64,000 bases of DNA from NCBI GenBank assembly GCA_026936325.1, contig JAPTHN010000042.1:2852001-2916000 (forward strand). Reading direction: 5' to 3'. Numbering within the stretch: the stretch's first letter is position 1; every line of letters starts with the position of its first letter. Source of the stretch: Platynereis dumerilii (lineage: Eukaryota > Annelida > Polychaeta > Phyllodocida > Nereididae). Both the position numbers and the translations under genes were made by a program. Shown piece by piece: positions 34,555-46,744 of the stretch. The notes beneath the pieces were generated by a model. That model saw nothing but the letters and a program-made list of their open reading frames with translations, had not been told where the DNA came from and ran no database searches.

Positions 34555-34905
34555 CCCACCTCTCAGGTTCAGCCAATGGCCATCCAGAAGCATAAGATGC
34601 AAATGAGCGGGGCGCTGTTACGCGCATGTACAGTTGTGCAATTAGTGATGTTGATTTAAAACGGTTCCCGATGCAGAGTGGCCGTGGCTCGAAATTTTGT
34701 CGTTCAGGCCTGGTTTACCACTGTTCTGAAACTAGAACGTCTCAGAAACACGGAGCAGTTTTTGGAATGTCTATATAAGTGGAGTAGAAGTGTGCCAAAT
34801 TTGCCTGAGAAGTCCCGAAGGGGAGGGCGTGGTTTCTTATTCTTGCATATATTACGAGAATGCTCAACCAAAGAGCTGTTTGTCTAGGGTAGATTCTCTA
34901 GGTGC
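34555..34905. other. Unmatched segment in duplication unit 2
   Basis: About 350 bp absent from unit 1 and less AT-rich than its surroundings. It contains TATATAAGTGG (TATA-like) near 34770 and an open frame at 34678-34887 without recognisable domains. It could be a further insertion, but I see no terminal repeats. Confidence 0.35.
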
Positions 34906-35564
34906 TTAAATGACACACAGAACAAAATTTCATCATCTAAAGTTAACCATGTTTAACCTTCCTCTATCATTTCTAAAACATGCTCAATCATAGCTTTTGA
35001 CACACTGAATATCTGATGTAATTAGCATAAACGACATCTTTCGTGTTCCTTGATATTTTCATCCCACTTCTGACCAAATTACCAAAACATAATTAAAGCA
35101 AACATCGTCAGCTTGCCTTCTTGACAGATTGACATTGCACATGACCATGCAAGATTTTGAGAAAAACCATTATGCAAATTTGTTGAAATTCATGTTTGCG
35201 CAATGTTCAATTACCTAATTAGACAGTAAGGTCGAATCAGTTTCCTGCATGATCATGCTTTTCTGTTTGCAAGGATGTGTACTTTGCTTGAAACGCCAAA
35301 ATTCTTACCTGATCTAACACAGTGTGCTACAGAAAACTATGGCATAAAAAAGAAGCAGTCATTTAATCAAAATTGCCTGGAAAAAACATTTTTTTAAAAA
35401 GTGTTCTAAGAATCGATAGAAAAAATAAATATATGTTCTGTGTACCTCATTAAATGTGCATATCTTTTGGGAGAAAAGTGGCCATAACAGTAAATTGAAT
35501 GCTTGTTAATTCTATAACATGAACATTTAAATGGGAAAAGTTCTTCTTGTGACAGTTATTGGAA

Positions 35565-35771
35565 CACTGTAAATTCTGAAATTCTGAGTTAGCTCAAATG
35601 ATTGAGTGAGATGGTTGCACAATTTGTTTAAGCCATGATAACTTGCTGTTTTGAGTTATGATAATCTTTATGTTGTTAAAACTTGCAAACAACAAGCTAT
35701 CTTGGCTCAAAGGAATTGTGCAACCATCTCACTCAATCAATTAAGCTAACTCAAAATTAAAAATTTACAGC
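35565..35771. mobile_element. 207 bp MITE, 3-bp target duplication
   Basis: The left end CACTGTAAATTC and right end AATTTACAGC are inverted, and an inner inverted pair GATTGAGTGAGATGGTTGCA is perfect or nearly so. GAA flanks both sides (35562-35564 and 35772-35774). The empty site in unit 1 reads TTATTGGAAGTAGTTAC near 32321. A 3-bp duplication would fit a PIF/Harbinger-type enzyme, but this is inference. Confidence 0.8.
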
Positions 35772-35890
35772 GAAGTAGTTACAGATGAATCGGAACAATG
35801 ATCATTTATTCCAATAGAAGATTCCATATTTTTAAGCAAGGGTGTATACTTGTCACGGAAATTTGTGTTATATGTGTATATATATAAATT

Positions 35891-36479
35891 ACAAGCATCA
35901 GAGGATTACCTTTAAACATCGCCGCTAAGAAGTTTCTTTTTCTTTGAGAAAGCAATGATTTCTACCTTATTATCGTTTTCATAGCTATGTGTTTTTTGAA
36001 AAATTTCGTTTTGCAGTTAAACCGTGACATCATCAGGTATCTGTCAATGTGATTGGTCTAATCTTCAATCTGTGACATATCAGTTCAGAGTTTGACATCA
36101 CAGTTAATGACAAAGGAATTTAAAACTGTCAGGCAATGTTACTATTTGTGTACAACCACAACAAACAATGAAGGTCTAAGCTGAGTGTTGCACCTCATTA
36201 TTTACCAAACAAAATGTGTTGCTGTGTTTCACAAGACACCGGTGATCACAATTTCTAAAAACTTTTTTTGTAAGTAATTGCAACTCTCCTTTGAGGTTAA
36301 GTAGTCTTTTTGGTTCAGTTACAGTGCATAGTGAAACATACATCATCCATGTGTCACTGCAATTTGACAGTTTCCTGAAATCTGTGCTTGTAATAAACAA
36401 AATTATTTGACATCATAGTTTTGGAATAAAGCAAATTGCAAACTGGAAAAACATGTAGCTATGAAAACGATAATAATCC
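35891..36479. other. Unannotated sequence
   Basis: No gene, RNA or terminal repeat recognised. A minus-strand frame at 36176-36400 has no identifiable domain. Confidence 0.35.
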
Positions 36480-36873
36480 ACTTGACCAAGATGTATTATG
36501 AGACATCAAAAATGTATTACTTTCTTTCAATCAAGGGTCATATATCTGTCAAAAAGAGAAAAACAGTTGAGATGTTGTAAATAGCTCTAATTTTGTCAAA
36601 AACAATGTCATCAAATATTCATGAAAGTTTTGAAATGTTTGTGGCATATTTGACAGCTCTGATAATAGAACCTGTAGATAAAATAGTGTGTTGCAAAGAA
36701 AATTGAAATATGAAACAGGTGAATTGAATAACGCCATAAATAACATGGATAAGACAACTACCCCACAAAGGTGATAGCTATTGGGCCACCTTCTTCTTCC
36801 TTTTCTTCTTTATTGAGTTCCCTCCGCTTCATGCGGAGAACCTCCTTCCTGGTTGAGGAGTAAATTTCCAATT

Positions 36874-37709
36874 ATTATATTCGCGCAGCGAAACGGCCGA
36901 AGGCCATTGAGCGAAGCGAATTGAGTGCAAGAGAAGACTCAAAAATCTTTGCAGTGATGGTCTCAACATCAACAGTCCACAGTTGGGAATTAGGTCAAGT
37001 GGGTCCAGCTTCTTATCAATGATTTAGTTTCGTATTTAACAAAACATAACATATTCATCTTCAAAAGTGTCTTAAAAATTCAATTTTCTCTATTAATATA
37101 TCCTGTACCAATAATTTTTATCGAATAGCTAATTATTAGCGTTGACAAGCTAAATCAAATTATTAACATGTGATGCATTTAATTTCAATCTGACAACAAG
37201 AAAACATAACAAAATTAAAGTTACATTATCTGTATAAACTGATTATTATGTAACAGTGAACAGTTAATCTACATGCAATGTTATTGTTTTTGTATTACTA
37301 TATATTTATACTATTATGTAATATCAACAATCTAACATAGACTTGACTTTGGCAGCTTTCAGTGCTGTCTGCCTTTTTACCATTTAGCTGATTATCCATC
37401 AATCTTATTTATCTATTTAATTATATATATCTATCTATCAATTTATCTATCTGTCTATCTATTTATCTCTCTATTTATCTATTTATCTATTATCTATTAT
37501 ATTCTTTGTTTAGTTTATCTTGCTATTCTACATTTTTCTCTGTCTTTCCATGTTATCTGTCTTTCTAATTTTATGAAACAGTTACATAACTGCCTTTCAT
37601 ACATTGAATATGAAATAAACATGAAAGTTATGGTAACACTAGAAGTCCTACAAAAAAGTTTTTTAAAAAGTGCTGCGCGAATTTCATGGCAGTGCAATTT
37701 ACATATTAT
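36874..37709. repeat. Dispersed element, copy 1
   Basis: About 835 bp shared with 54346-55148. The left end has ATATTCGCGCAGCGAAACGG and the right end has GCTGCGCGAATTTC, which gives a short inverted ATTCGCGCAGC pair. The shared sequence includes CTCAACATCAACAGT and GTCCAGCTTCTTATCAATGA, a lysine-poor AT-rich middle and a TATC tract. No coding domain. It is probably a non-autonomous DNA transposon, but target duplications are not clear. Confidence 0.6.
37425..37500. repeat. Imperfect TATC microsatellite
   Basis: TCTATCTA/TTTATCTA repeats inside the dispersed element; the equivalent tract at 54912-55025 is longer and purer. Confidence 0.85.
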
Positions 37710-38235
37710 CCCTTGCTTCATGAATTTTCTGACATATTAAATTACATAGCTGCTGTGCTCTGTTTTAATTTCTTTAAGAGATATTGTGCCTTTTGCCAAC
37801 CTACATTTACTATTTTTATAATTTTTTTATTTGACTACAATTTCCATGTGGGTGCCCATTGTTTCAAATTTTCAATTATCATTTTATGAAATGTTTCTCA
37901 CAAATTTGCAATTTTACATTTAGGCCCTAACATTATTAATGCATTACAGTTGCTGAAAACATTTTCTGCAATCAAAGGATACTTTGACTTGATTCCGGAT
38001 TTACAACATCATTCAGAGCATTATAAAATTAATAATTTTTGTAATGTGTTATTGTGTCAATCACATCAGCTTTTCCCGTCATGATGAAATTATTTGAAAA
38101 TTACATGTCATTGTGATCATCAGTTATCTTTGGCCTGAAAAAAAAAGGAACATTGTCTTTTAAGAGAATTCCTCTTTTGCCTGACACTGCTCATCTCCAA
38201 CAGAGGGAGCTGCTCTATTACATTCTCTCATGTGG

Positions 38236-39499
38236 TCATGTGACCACCACTCAGGGAAATAAGATTCAGGCCAGACTGTAAAGAAAAACATGTTTTCATA
38301 ATCCATGGGAAATTTTGAAATCAGAACATTTTGATTGGATGGCCAGTAATCAGTCACTTTTGAGACATTCCCACGGGAGGAGTTATCTCTGAACAAAAGA
38401 ACCTATTTGCTTAGGGGAGACAATTAGGCAGTCACAGACTCTCAAAGACCAGCCTCTTCTGATGTCTAATTACCATACTCACCAACTAACTTGCATCTGA
38501 TTGGTCTAGGGCAGGGCCATTCTCAACAAATGTGATAAGGTCTTTTTTTGTAAGGTGGTGACCATGTACATCCAAGACATCATCACATCATTCTGTGACG
38601 TTATGCATAATAACCCTCTTAATCGATTGGTCGCAATTGAAATTGATAAACCAATTATTAAAATATCAGTAACCCAATATCTATTGTTATACCACTGTTT
38701 GCTTTTTCTGGCCAATCAGAAGGCAGGATTTCGCTCTGATATAATGCATATCACAGCTCATACACCTGACCATGATATTGCATGCTTGGCTGACTACAAG
38801 TTGACAAAATTGAAGGAAACACTGAAACAAAACTGACCAACAAAGGATTAGAACTGAACAACACAGACAGTAAACAAGGAGGAAGATTGTATCAAGTGTA
38901 ACTGGTCTCAATAAAAAGGCTATATTCACTTTTTTTAAAATAAATACCATTATCTGAAATAATGATCAAATTTAAGGTCACTTGATAAAATAGTACATTT
39001 GGGATATGCAAGCTGCAAAAAAAAATAGCGGAGCAGCAGACCAACAATTTTGGCCCCATTTTGCAAGCTCAAAGAATTATTTTTTCTTCTTAATTCGGGG
39101 GCTGCTGCCCCCGAACCCCTGCTTCTTCTTATTTCGGGGGCTGCCGCCCCCGAGCCCCTGCTCCTGGCTTCCTGTTATTTTTCAAATGTTTTTCATAATT
39201 TAAAAATAACATTTGCTAAGCGACTGTAATATTCAACCACCCCAAAGTGACCTTGGCTGAGATGGCTGCACTATCGACCAACCTATCTATCTATATATCT
39301 ATCTATCTACCCGTCTATCAATCAATCTGTCCATCCATATCTATCTGTAAAATTAATCAATGAAATTAAAGTATTGTGTTATTTCCATCTATCTATCGAT
39401 CTTTCTATCTATCTTTCTATCTACAAAATTAATGTATTGTATTATTTCCTGAGAACAAAGAATTCTGACCTGTTGCCTTCAGGGCTGCCAACCTTCAAA
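38236..39499. other. Non-coding sequence with small repeats
   Basis: No gene seen. 39096-39170 is a two-copy 39-bp repeat; each copy contains the hairpin CGGGGGCTGCNGCCCCCG. Imperfect TATC tracts lie at 39283-39310 and 39385-39425. Frames at 38555-38836 and on the opposite strand have no recognisable domain. Confidence 0.5.
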
Positions 39500-39512
39500 T
39501 GAACTGAGGAAC

Positions 39513-41300
39513 ATGAATGTGCAACAAATACATTTTCCTATTTTTACCATAAACTACAAAAGTAAACTTGATATCAAACAAAGGTCTTTCAAGATTCGGG
39601 TTATGAAAGAAAAAAATATAGAGAAATTCTCGCAAAGATTAGATGAAATTGATTGGAACATTGTCACTGACAAGGAATGTGGTCAAGAAGCTTTCGCAAC
39701 TTTCTATCAGAAGTATAGTAATATCTACAATGAGTGTTTTCCTGAGAAAGTTGTGAAGTCAAACTATTATAATAAGAAGCCCTGGTTGAGTGACGCCATG
39801 AAAAATTCTATAAAAGTAAAGAATAAATTGTATGTGAAACAACTTAATGTACCCACTGCAGAAAACAAGCATGATTATAAAATATATAAGACTGAATTAA
39901 ACAGGCTTATGAAGTTGCAGGAAAGAAAACACTATGCAGACCTTTTACATGCCAACAAGAACAATACAAGAAAAATGTGGTCCATAATCAAAGATGTAAT
40001 TAACAAGAAAAAGCATACTACTACTCCTAATCAATTCAAATTTGGTGACAAGTTAGTGAGTGATAAAGGGGTGATTGCTTCAAAATTCAATCAATACTTC
40101 AACAATGTTGGGTGTGACTTAGCAAGGAAAATACCGCATTCAAATACCAGCCCACTCCAATATATGACAGGGTCATACAATAACTCAATTTATCTTACAC
40201 CTGTTGAAGAATCTGAAGTTGAAAGAATCATTCAAAATTTGAAGAGCCTGGGTTGTGATTCAATTAATGCAAAAATAGTAAAAGCAACCTACAAAAAATA
40301 TCTCTCACCTATTACTCACATACTTAATTTGTCTATTACACAGGGTTTTTTCCCTGATGCTATGAAAATAGCAAAGATCATACCTCTTTATAAGTCTGGT
40401 GACCCTACAATCATAAGCAATTACAGGCCAGTCTCAGTCTTACCTGTATTTTCTAAAATAATTGAACGCCTTATGTATAACAGACTAATGGCTTTTATTA
40501 AAAGAAACAACATATTGTACAAGTATCAGTTTGGTTTTAGAGATGGTCATAGTACCAGCATGGCTTTGACTTTACTTATAGATAATATCTTGTCAGCAAT
40601 TGACAGTGGTGAGGTTACGATTGGTGTTTTCTTAGATTTTAAAAAAGCCTTTGACACGGTTGATCATGACATTTTGTTAAAAAAGCTCTATTACTATGGA
40701 ATTAGAGGTATAGCACATAATTGGGTAAAAGACTATCTGAGAAATCAACAGCAATATGTTTGTTTTAACTATGTTGACTCTTCAAAATTGAATTTAAAAT
40801 GTGGTGTTCCTCAAGGATCAATTCTCGGTCCTCTATTATTTCTTCTATATATTAACGACATAGTAAATGTATCATCCAGCTTGCTTCCAATAATTTTTGC
40901 AGATGATACTAACATTTTTATGAGAGGGCGCTCTTTAAAAGAAATAACTGAAAAAATGAATGAAGAAATATCCCAAATTATGCTCTGGCTTAATTCCAAT
41001 AAGTTGTCTTTGAATGTGGCTAAAACGCATTACATGGTTTTTAGATCAAAAAGTCGCAAAATTGACTCCTTTTTTCCATTGATAATCAATGGCTCAGAAA
41101 TTGACCGTGTAGCAACTACAAAATTCATAGGTGTATTGCTGGATGAAAAATTATGTTGGGATAAGCACATACAATATATCAAACCTAAGATTGGTAAGGG
41201 AATTGGAATCTTATGCAAAGCCCGAAAAACACTAACTAAAGAGGCTCTTATTTCACTTTACTTTTGTTTTATTTACCCATATCTTACATACTGCATTTAA
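39513..41300 (+). pseudogene. LINE ORF2 part: linker and reverse transcriptase
   Basis: 595 codons. Residues 1-15 resemble the end of an apurinic endonuclease domain (HFPIFTI, expected after an SDH motif). Then comes a basic linker (RKHYADLLHANKNNTRKMWS) and the RT: IIPLYKSGDP, NYRPVSVLPVFSKIIERLMY, QFGFRDGHST, FLDFKKAFDTVDHDIL, CGVPQGSILGPLLFLLYIND and the catalytic IIFADDTNIF. The frame ends just after YFCFIYPYLTYCI, where homology continues in the next frame. Codon usage is AT-rich like the surroundings. Confidence 0.9.
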
Positions 41301-41734
41301 ATCTGGGAACAGCAGCACAAACTTACCTTTCAACTTTATTAAAGCTTCAAAAAAAGGCTATTAGGGTTATCTCATCAGCTAGCTTTAGAGCGAGCACTGA
41401 ACCTCTATTCAAACAACTCAAATTTCTTAATCTTCATCAGTTATATCAAAAGTCAATAACATTATTCATGTACAAATTTGTTAAAGGTTTTCTTCCAGAG
41501 ATATTCAAGGATATGTTTAGAAAAAATAGTGACGTCTCAAGCAGAGTGACAAGAAATTCCTCTAAGTTTAGCATTCATTTTTGTAAAACTGAACTATACA
41601 AGAGATCAATTAAAGTTGTGGGACCAAAAATATGGAATCAGGTTGAGGATAGAATTAATCACCACTGCAGTATTGAAAGTTTTAAGAGGAGAATACATAA
41701 ATATCTTCTTGAAAATAGCATTATTTCATTCTGA
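41276..41734 (+). pseudogene. LINE ORF2 C-terminal part in the next frame
   Basis: Continues the RT polypeptide after a single frame shift near 41285. LNLGTAAQTYLSTLLKLQKK and AIRVISSASFRA resemble the conserved LINE region usually reading WG.....L..LQKKAIR. It ends with a plausible natural stop at 41732. Confidence 0.8.
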
Positions 41735-42565
41735 ACTATAAAAGGAACAGATGCTACACTTTGTTATCTTTAGGGCTCTCTGGGAATCTTGCTTGGGTCT
41801 CCCGTCTCTTCTAAAATAGGAGAGTTAATAGATCCGCATTCCCAGGTAGTCACAATATAATGAAAAACGGTTACATTATATAATGTGCAATTGATACCTT
41901 AGTGACATTATCATATGATCTGAAGCATCAAGTGTTAACTTTGTTGTATAATGATATTGTCACCAGTCAAAGCAGTTCATGAATTGTACCCTTGAATTTG
42001 TATATATATATATATATTATGTTTTTTGTTTTTTTTTATAATCATAGACCACCTCATAGTGAACATAAATGTATTTGATCAACAAATCTCTCTCTCTTCC
42101 TTACTTGCTATAACCTATTTTCTTACTTTCTTAATCACCATCATATATCATTACAACCATATATCATAGTTTTCTGATTATTCACTCGTATATTTTGTAT
42201 ATATATTATATTATTTCTTCTACCTTGCTATAATCTATATTATTATATTGTCTAGCTAAGTGTAATTTTTTTTTTTTTCTTTCGTTTCTTCTTCTTTTTA
42301 TTGTATTTATTTATCTTTATGTTTGCTTCAAATAACATTCTTTCCTAATATACCATAATGACATACTCTTAAACTCTTTTAACTTATAGCCTGCTTCTAT
42401 AATTATTTGTACTTGTATATGTATTTGCATTTGGTTAAATTCTTGACTTTGACAATCTCATATTGGTAAAGGCACATATAATTTTGCAATTATCTGCCTA
42501 CCATTTTTTAAAAACTAATGCAATATCAATAGATTATCACCTAATGTACTATTAATGGTCAATAA

Positions 42566-42600
42566 ACTTGAAACTTGAAACTTGAAACTTGAAACTTGAA
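42566..42600 (+). repeat. CTTGAAA tail of the LINE
   Basis: Five head-to-tail CTTGAAA units after AATAAA, marking the LINE 3' end. Confidence 0.85.
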
Positions 42601-42668
42601 ATGTTGTCAAACAAGAAGGATTGAAGGCAAACAAAGGGATTTAAATTAATTTGTTTTGTACTTAGTGG

Positions 42669-42776
42669 TATAAGTTAGATAACACCCTTGTTTGTGACAA
42701 TATGCAATATTCCTCGGGCTAAAGCCCTTGGATATATTGCATATTGTCACAAACGAGGGCGTTATCTATTACTTAT
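42669..42776. repeat. Palindrome with nested hairpin
   Basis: Arms of about 40 bp (GTTTGTGACAATATGCAATA and its inverse are perfect) surround a loop that itself forms GGGCTAAAGCCC. A related, weaker palindrome is at 44021-44135. It may be a very short fold-back element family. Confidence 0.8.
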
Positions 42777-44020
42777 TCCACACCTATGAGCCACTAGCCA
42801 ATCGGAAGCCTGTATTTGGCTGGTATATATCCTATATTCTTTGTTGTTCACTTATACGCCCATTGGAGTATATAAAGCCTCACTGTTTACCAAACCTCAT
42901 AACACATACAGCAAAACTGTACCAAACAGTGAATTGCCAACAAGAATAAAACAAAAATAAAACAAAAGTATTATAAAATCTGACGGCTATGACCATAAAT
43001 CCTTTCATTTAAGCCCAATTTAGATTTTTAATGCAAATATCATGGCTGAAGGGTAAAACATATTAAATCTCCGGGAGGGGATGAGGCTTGGATATTTTTC
43101 AAATACATAATTTCTTGTCTGGTTTTGGTAAAAATATAACTAAATTCCTTTTGAGCAGTCTTTGATTTAGAAACACACTCGAAATATATAGGTCTGATTA
43201 CTGTTGCTATTACCATGAGATAAAAACTCAAAACCCCTCTCCCATTAATATCTGATGGTCGCCCTACTCTCCAGATTTTTTAAACTGATTTTTATAGTTT
43301 CTTAAAGTTTCTTTTGCCTATTTACGCTTATATTGTTTTTGCAGTCCCCCCTCCCCCAAATCTTTTACCAGATATATATTTACTTTATTTTTTTTCTCCA
43401 CCGAATTTCCTTTTTCAAATTGCTTTTTTTTTTCAAAACTTTTCCCCGGAATTTTTTGCCCTCATCTTTTTTTTCACATTTTTGCATTCACTCTTTTATA
43501 AATTTTTTCCCCAAAAACATTTTGTTCCATTCTCCAGGTTTTGTTTTCAATCTTTTCAATTTGACTATTTCTTTTAAATTTTCACTCCAAATATTTTTCC
43601 TAATAATTTTGTTGCTAATTAGCTTATTATATCACGTGAACATATCAAACTGGGTCAAAGTGGGTCATTTATGTCTATGGCAAGTATTGAAATCACAATT
43701 GCTTAGAACTTAGCTTCTATAACCAGATTCTTACAATAGCCTATAAGGGAAATCTCTTCAGCTTTTTTAGTATTTGATGGATAATTTACAGTACCTTTCA
43801 GATGAATTGGCCTTGTATATCCAAAAATATTCCCTGAATGAGCAACAATTTCATATCATAAATATAGTTATGTCAACCATGTAACTAATGCTTTCATGTT
43901 ATTAAATTAATCCCACTTGGCAAATTGTTTTTAGCTGTAATCTGCTTCTCTCAAATCCTTCTTGTTTTATTTTCTTTTTCAAATCTCTGTGTTTTTGTTC
44001 TATTTTGTTTTGTTTGAGGA
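42777..44020. other. AT/T-rich sequence, no gene seen
   Basis: Strongly T-rich at 43370-43600 (many TTTT/CCC runs), which creates phenylalanine-rich frames of no coding value. Confidence 0.5.
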
Positions 44021-44135
44021 ATAAGTTAGGTATATCCCTTGTTTTTGTGAATACATGTATGTGATACAATCCTCGGCTAACGCCTCAGAATATATCACAT
44101 ATTCCCTCAAACGCAGGATATAACTACTTTACTAA
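44021..44135. repeat. Second, diverged palindrome of the 42669 family
   Basis: Left arm ATAAGTTAGGTATATCCCTTG and its inverse (GCAGGATATAACTACTTTAC) surround CCTCGGCTAACGCCTC. Loop and end motifs correspond to those at 42669-42776. Confidence 0.65.
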
Positions 44136-46744
44136 CTAGCACATAAATGAGCAAACTTCAGTACTTCTCTAGCAGAATGTGGAAACATATTGATCTCCAG
44201 AAGCCTTTGTGAGTTTACATTATTCAACAAAAAACGTTTTCACCTCCCTCAAGAATTTGTTTCTTCTTCTCAGAAAAGATATCATTAAAGAGTGATGATG
44301 AATTTCTACATAAATTGGGATGGAGAAAAAAGTATGGCTATAATTCATCATGCCGCTATATATTTCTTGCTCTCAGGAATGTGTCAAAAAATTGGAGAGA
44401 AATTATAATTTGGAAATTGGCAGGGTGTTAGGCAGTGTATGCTCTTAAAAACTATCGATTCTTGTAATTTAGCAAATGGATCGTACATTTGATGAGGAAA
44501 ATCCTTGTAAATTAAATCACTGATCATAAACGCAGATAGCGAAGCAATACAATAAATAAATATGGTATTTTTAAAAAAAAAACCTTGTTTTATTCAGATG
44601 TAAAAAAAATGCAACCTCCATATTCAAAAATAAAGAGTTCAACAAATATAGAGTAAACACAATATCTGCAACGAGGATTTTAAGATTGTGTTAATTTCCC
44701 TGGAATGGAGACTGCACAAACCATTGGCAGCTTTAACTGACGTTTTTAATGAATTAAAACCTTGATTAGATTTCGGAACACTTGGATTAGCAGGGAGAGC
44801 AATTCCAGCACCAAACGAGAAAGAACTTTAATTGAATTGTCTTCCATTCTTCATTTGAAGCTCAGAATTCCACAGGTATAGTTGCGGTCATGTTCATATT
44901 TGAGTCACTCTGCATATGATTCATTGGATTATATGACTATATATCTCTAACCAGTAGCACTTACATTTGAAACATATATTATCGCAGTTAGTCCCTTTTT
45001 TGAGCTTGCAAAAATTATTTCATCTTCTCTTTTTCTTGAATTGGAAATTTGCCCAGATAATGAATAGAGTAGCGCGGGGAATGCAGCCCCCCTTAACTTC
45101 GAGCTGCGATTTGACCTACTTTTTGTGGTCGATTATTTAAATGCTTATGTTGTCAGGAAGGGATCACTTGACTCTACTTATAACTAGTGAAACAAATGTC
45201 TACCAATCTTAATAAAAGGAGTTACAGCCCTATTTGCAAAAATTACAAAATGGCCTTCTTGCCCCTCCCATCGGCCAAGAAGCCCCCCCTATTACAATCC
45301 TATGGCAATTTTTTTTGCAATTGCATTCAGCTTGAAAGTTATTTCTTGGGGTTCTTTTATCAATTTAAGGCATTCTATTCACTTTTTCTGAATTTCGGGA
45401 TTTTTCCGTTCATACATTTATTTTTTAATATTTTTGCCCTGTTTTAATTTCGGCCAAATTTATTCGATTTAAATTAGCTATTCTATCAAGATTTAAGGTA
45501 AAGTACGCATTATGAAATGGTTGCTCATGCCCCATACCATGTGGGGCCTCTCGCCCCAAACTCGCATATTATTTTAATTTGACCTCTATATTTTGAGCTA
45601 AAATGCAAAAAATATGATGCAAATCATATTTATTTAAGCGTCAAAAGTGACGCAATGCAGATATCCGTTATTCTTTCAAAAATTTCAAAAGTTATGGCTG
45701 ACAACCACTTTCAAAGAATTAATCAAAGTTACAAAAACCATGCACCTTTTTTTGTTTCTTTAATTACTACTATGGTTTGGTGCTGTTTGCCCTGAAAATT
45801 TGTGACGTCACCTAAAAAGCCTCTAGCTTCAATCCTATCAATAAGAAAAAGCACCAAAAATGTAAGTTTAGATATAACCCTGGGGGGGGGGCCTCTCACC
45901 TAACCCGGCTTCTTTCCCCGACCCACTCTACATGAATTACATTGACATAAAGACAGGCAGCTTATATAGATACACAACTGTAGAATTAACTCAAAATTTC
46001 TTCACTCCACCCTCATCTTCATGTTATGGCCATTGTCTTTCTCAACTAAACATATCGCCATTGAAGATGTAAATTTGCAGTAAATTTGAGATTGCTTTTT
46101 CACTGCCGATGAGTCTGATTAAGAACTTCCCTCAATGTATACAAATTGCTTAATTACACACAAGATAAGAGGAAAAATATGATTCATGGGGGGAGTTGTC
46201 TCATCAAGCTCAGATCTCACAATAACATCTGAAGAAAGAAATATGCAGGAACTTAAAAGAGTCATTGAAATGCAACATTTTATGTCTATTTTAAATCATA
46301 GAATTTCTAAGACAAAAGTGCTTCGTTGCTTTTGAGGAGCAATAGCTCTGTCCCACTGTTGTTGGTTATTATGGGTCATGGTGAGGATGGATGGATGGAG
46401 GATGGATGATTGGGGCTTTATGTCCTGTATTTATGCATAAAGAATGATTAAACACCTGGCCTGTATATTTCCTTTATTGTGAAATAAAGACAAGTATCAA
46501 TTTTCGATGGACTCTATGGTTTGCAACTTTGCATCGCTGAACCCCACCCCCCCCCCCCCAAAAAAAAAAAAAAAAAAAAAAAAAACATGATTAAGCTCAC
46601 ACAGTTCTCAAGAGGAGCATGTATGCCCTAGGATTGTAATAAAACACTGAAAACACTGGTCTGTATTTGACACTGGTTGGACAAGAGAAGTGAAACAGAA
46701 TTCACAATGACAAAAGGAGAATCAACATCGACTTTGTTGTATTT
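44136..46744. other. AT-rich sequence with scattered repeat fragments
   Basis: No gene recognised. 44735-44905 is related to 49362-49440 and 48825-48965 (TTTTTAATGAATTAAAA, TTGGATTAGCAG). 45990-46160 is related, inverted, to 52300-52450. A C-run followed by an A-run lies at 46548-46585 and a GGAT repeat at 46385-46412. Confidence 0.5.

Larger units (their letters stand above)
32440..35890. repeat. Tandem duplication, unit 2
   Basis: Second copy of 30240-32430, enlarged by a 248 bp MITE (32599), a SINE (33699), about 350 bp of unrelated sequence (34555-34905) and a 207 bp MITE (35565). The 3' part from 34910 matches 31685 onward (ACACAGAACAA.ATTTCAT). A third, inverted and diverged copy of the 3' part lies at 51115-51310. 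Confidence 0.8.
36480..38235. repeat. Diverged duplicate block, partner of 47150-48055
   Basis: Segments 36490-36700 and 37960-38235 match 47165-47360 and 47755-48030 in order and orientation (for example AACATTGTCTTTTAAGAGAA and CAGAGGGAGCTGCTC). The part 36580-36700 also has a weaker third relative at 50760-50880. The middle of this copy holds the dispersed element at 36874-37709, which the partner seems to lack. Confidence 0.65.
39500..42600 (+). mobile_element. 5'-truncated LINE, jockey/CR1/L2-group
   Basis: Starts in what looks like the last part of the endonuclease domain, contains a nearly complete RT and C-terminal region, an AT-rich 3' untranslated stretch of about 830 bp and a terminal run of five CTTGAAA repeats (42566-42600). 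A short tandem repeat in place of poly-A is typical of CR1/L2-type LINEs. Only one coding break is seen (near 41285), so it is fairly young or slowly decaying. Target duplications could not be identified. Confidence 0.88.

Noticed and set aside
34555-34905. A promoter with first exon of a host gene (TATA-like TATATAAGTGG)
   Set aside because: No splice-linked coding sequence or conserved domain follows. A TATA-like word alone is not enough in AT-rich DNA.
43314-43713. Phenylalanine-rich frames as a membrane protein
   Set aside because: They come from a T-rich low-complexity stretch and show no start context, domain or neighbouring gene structure.
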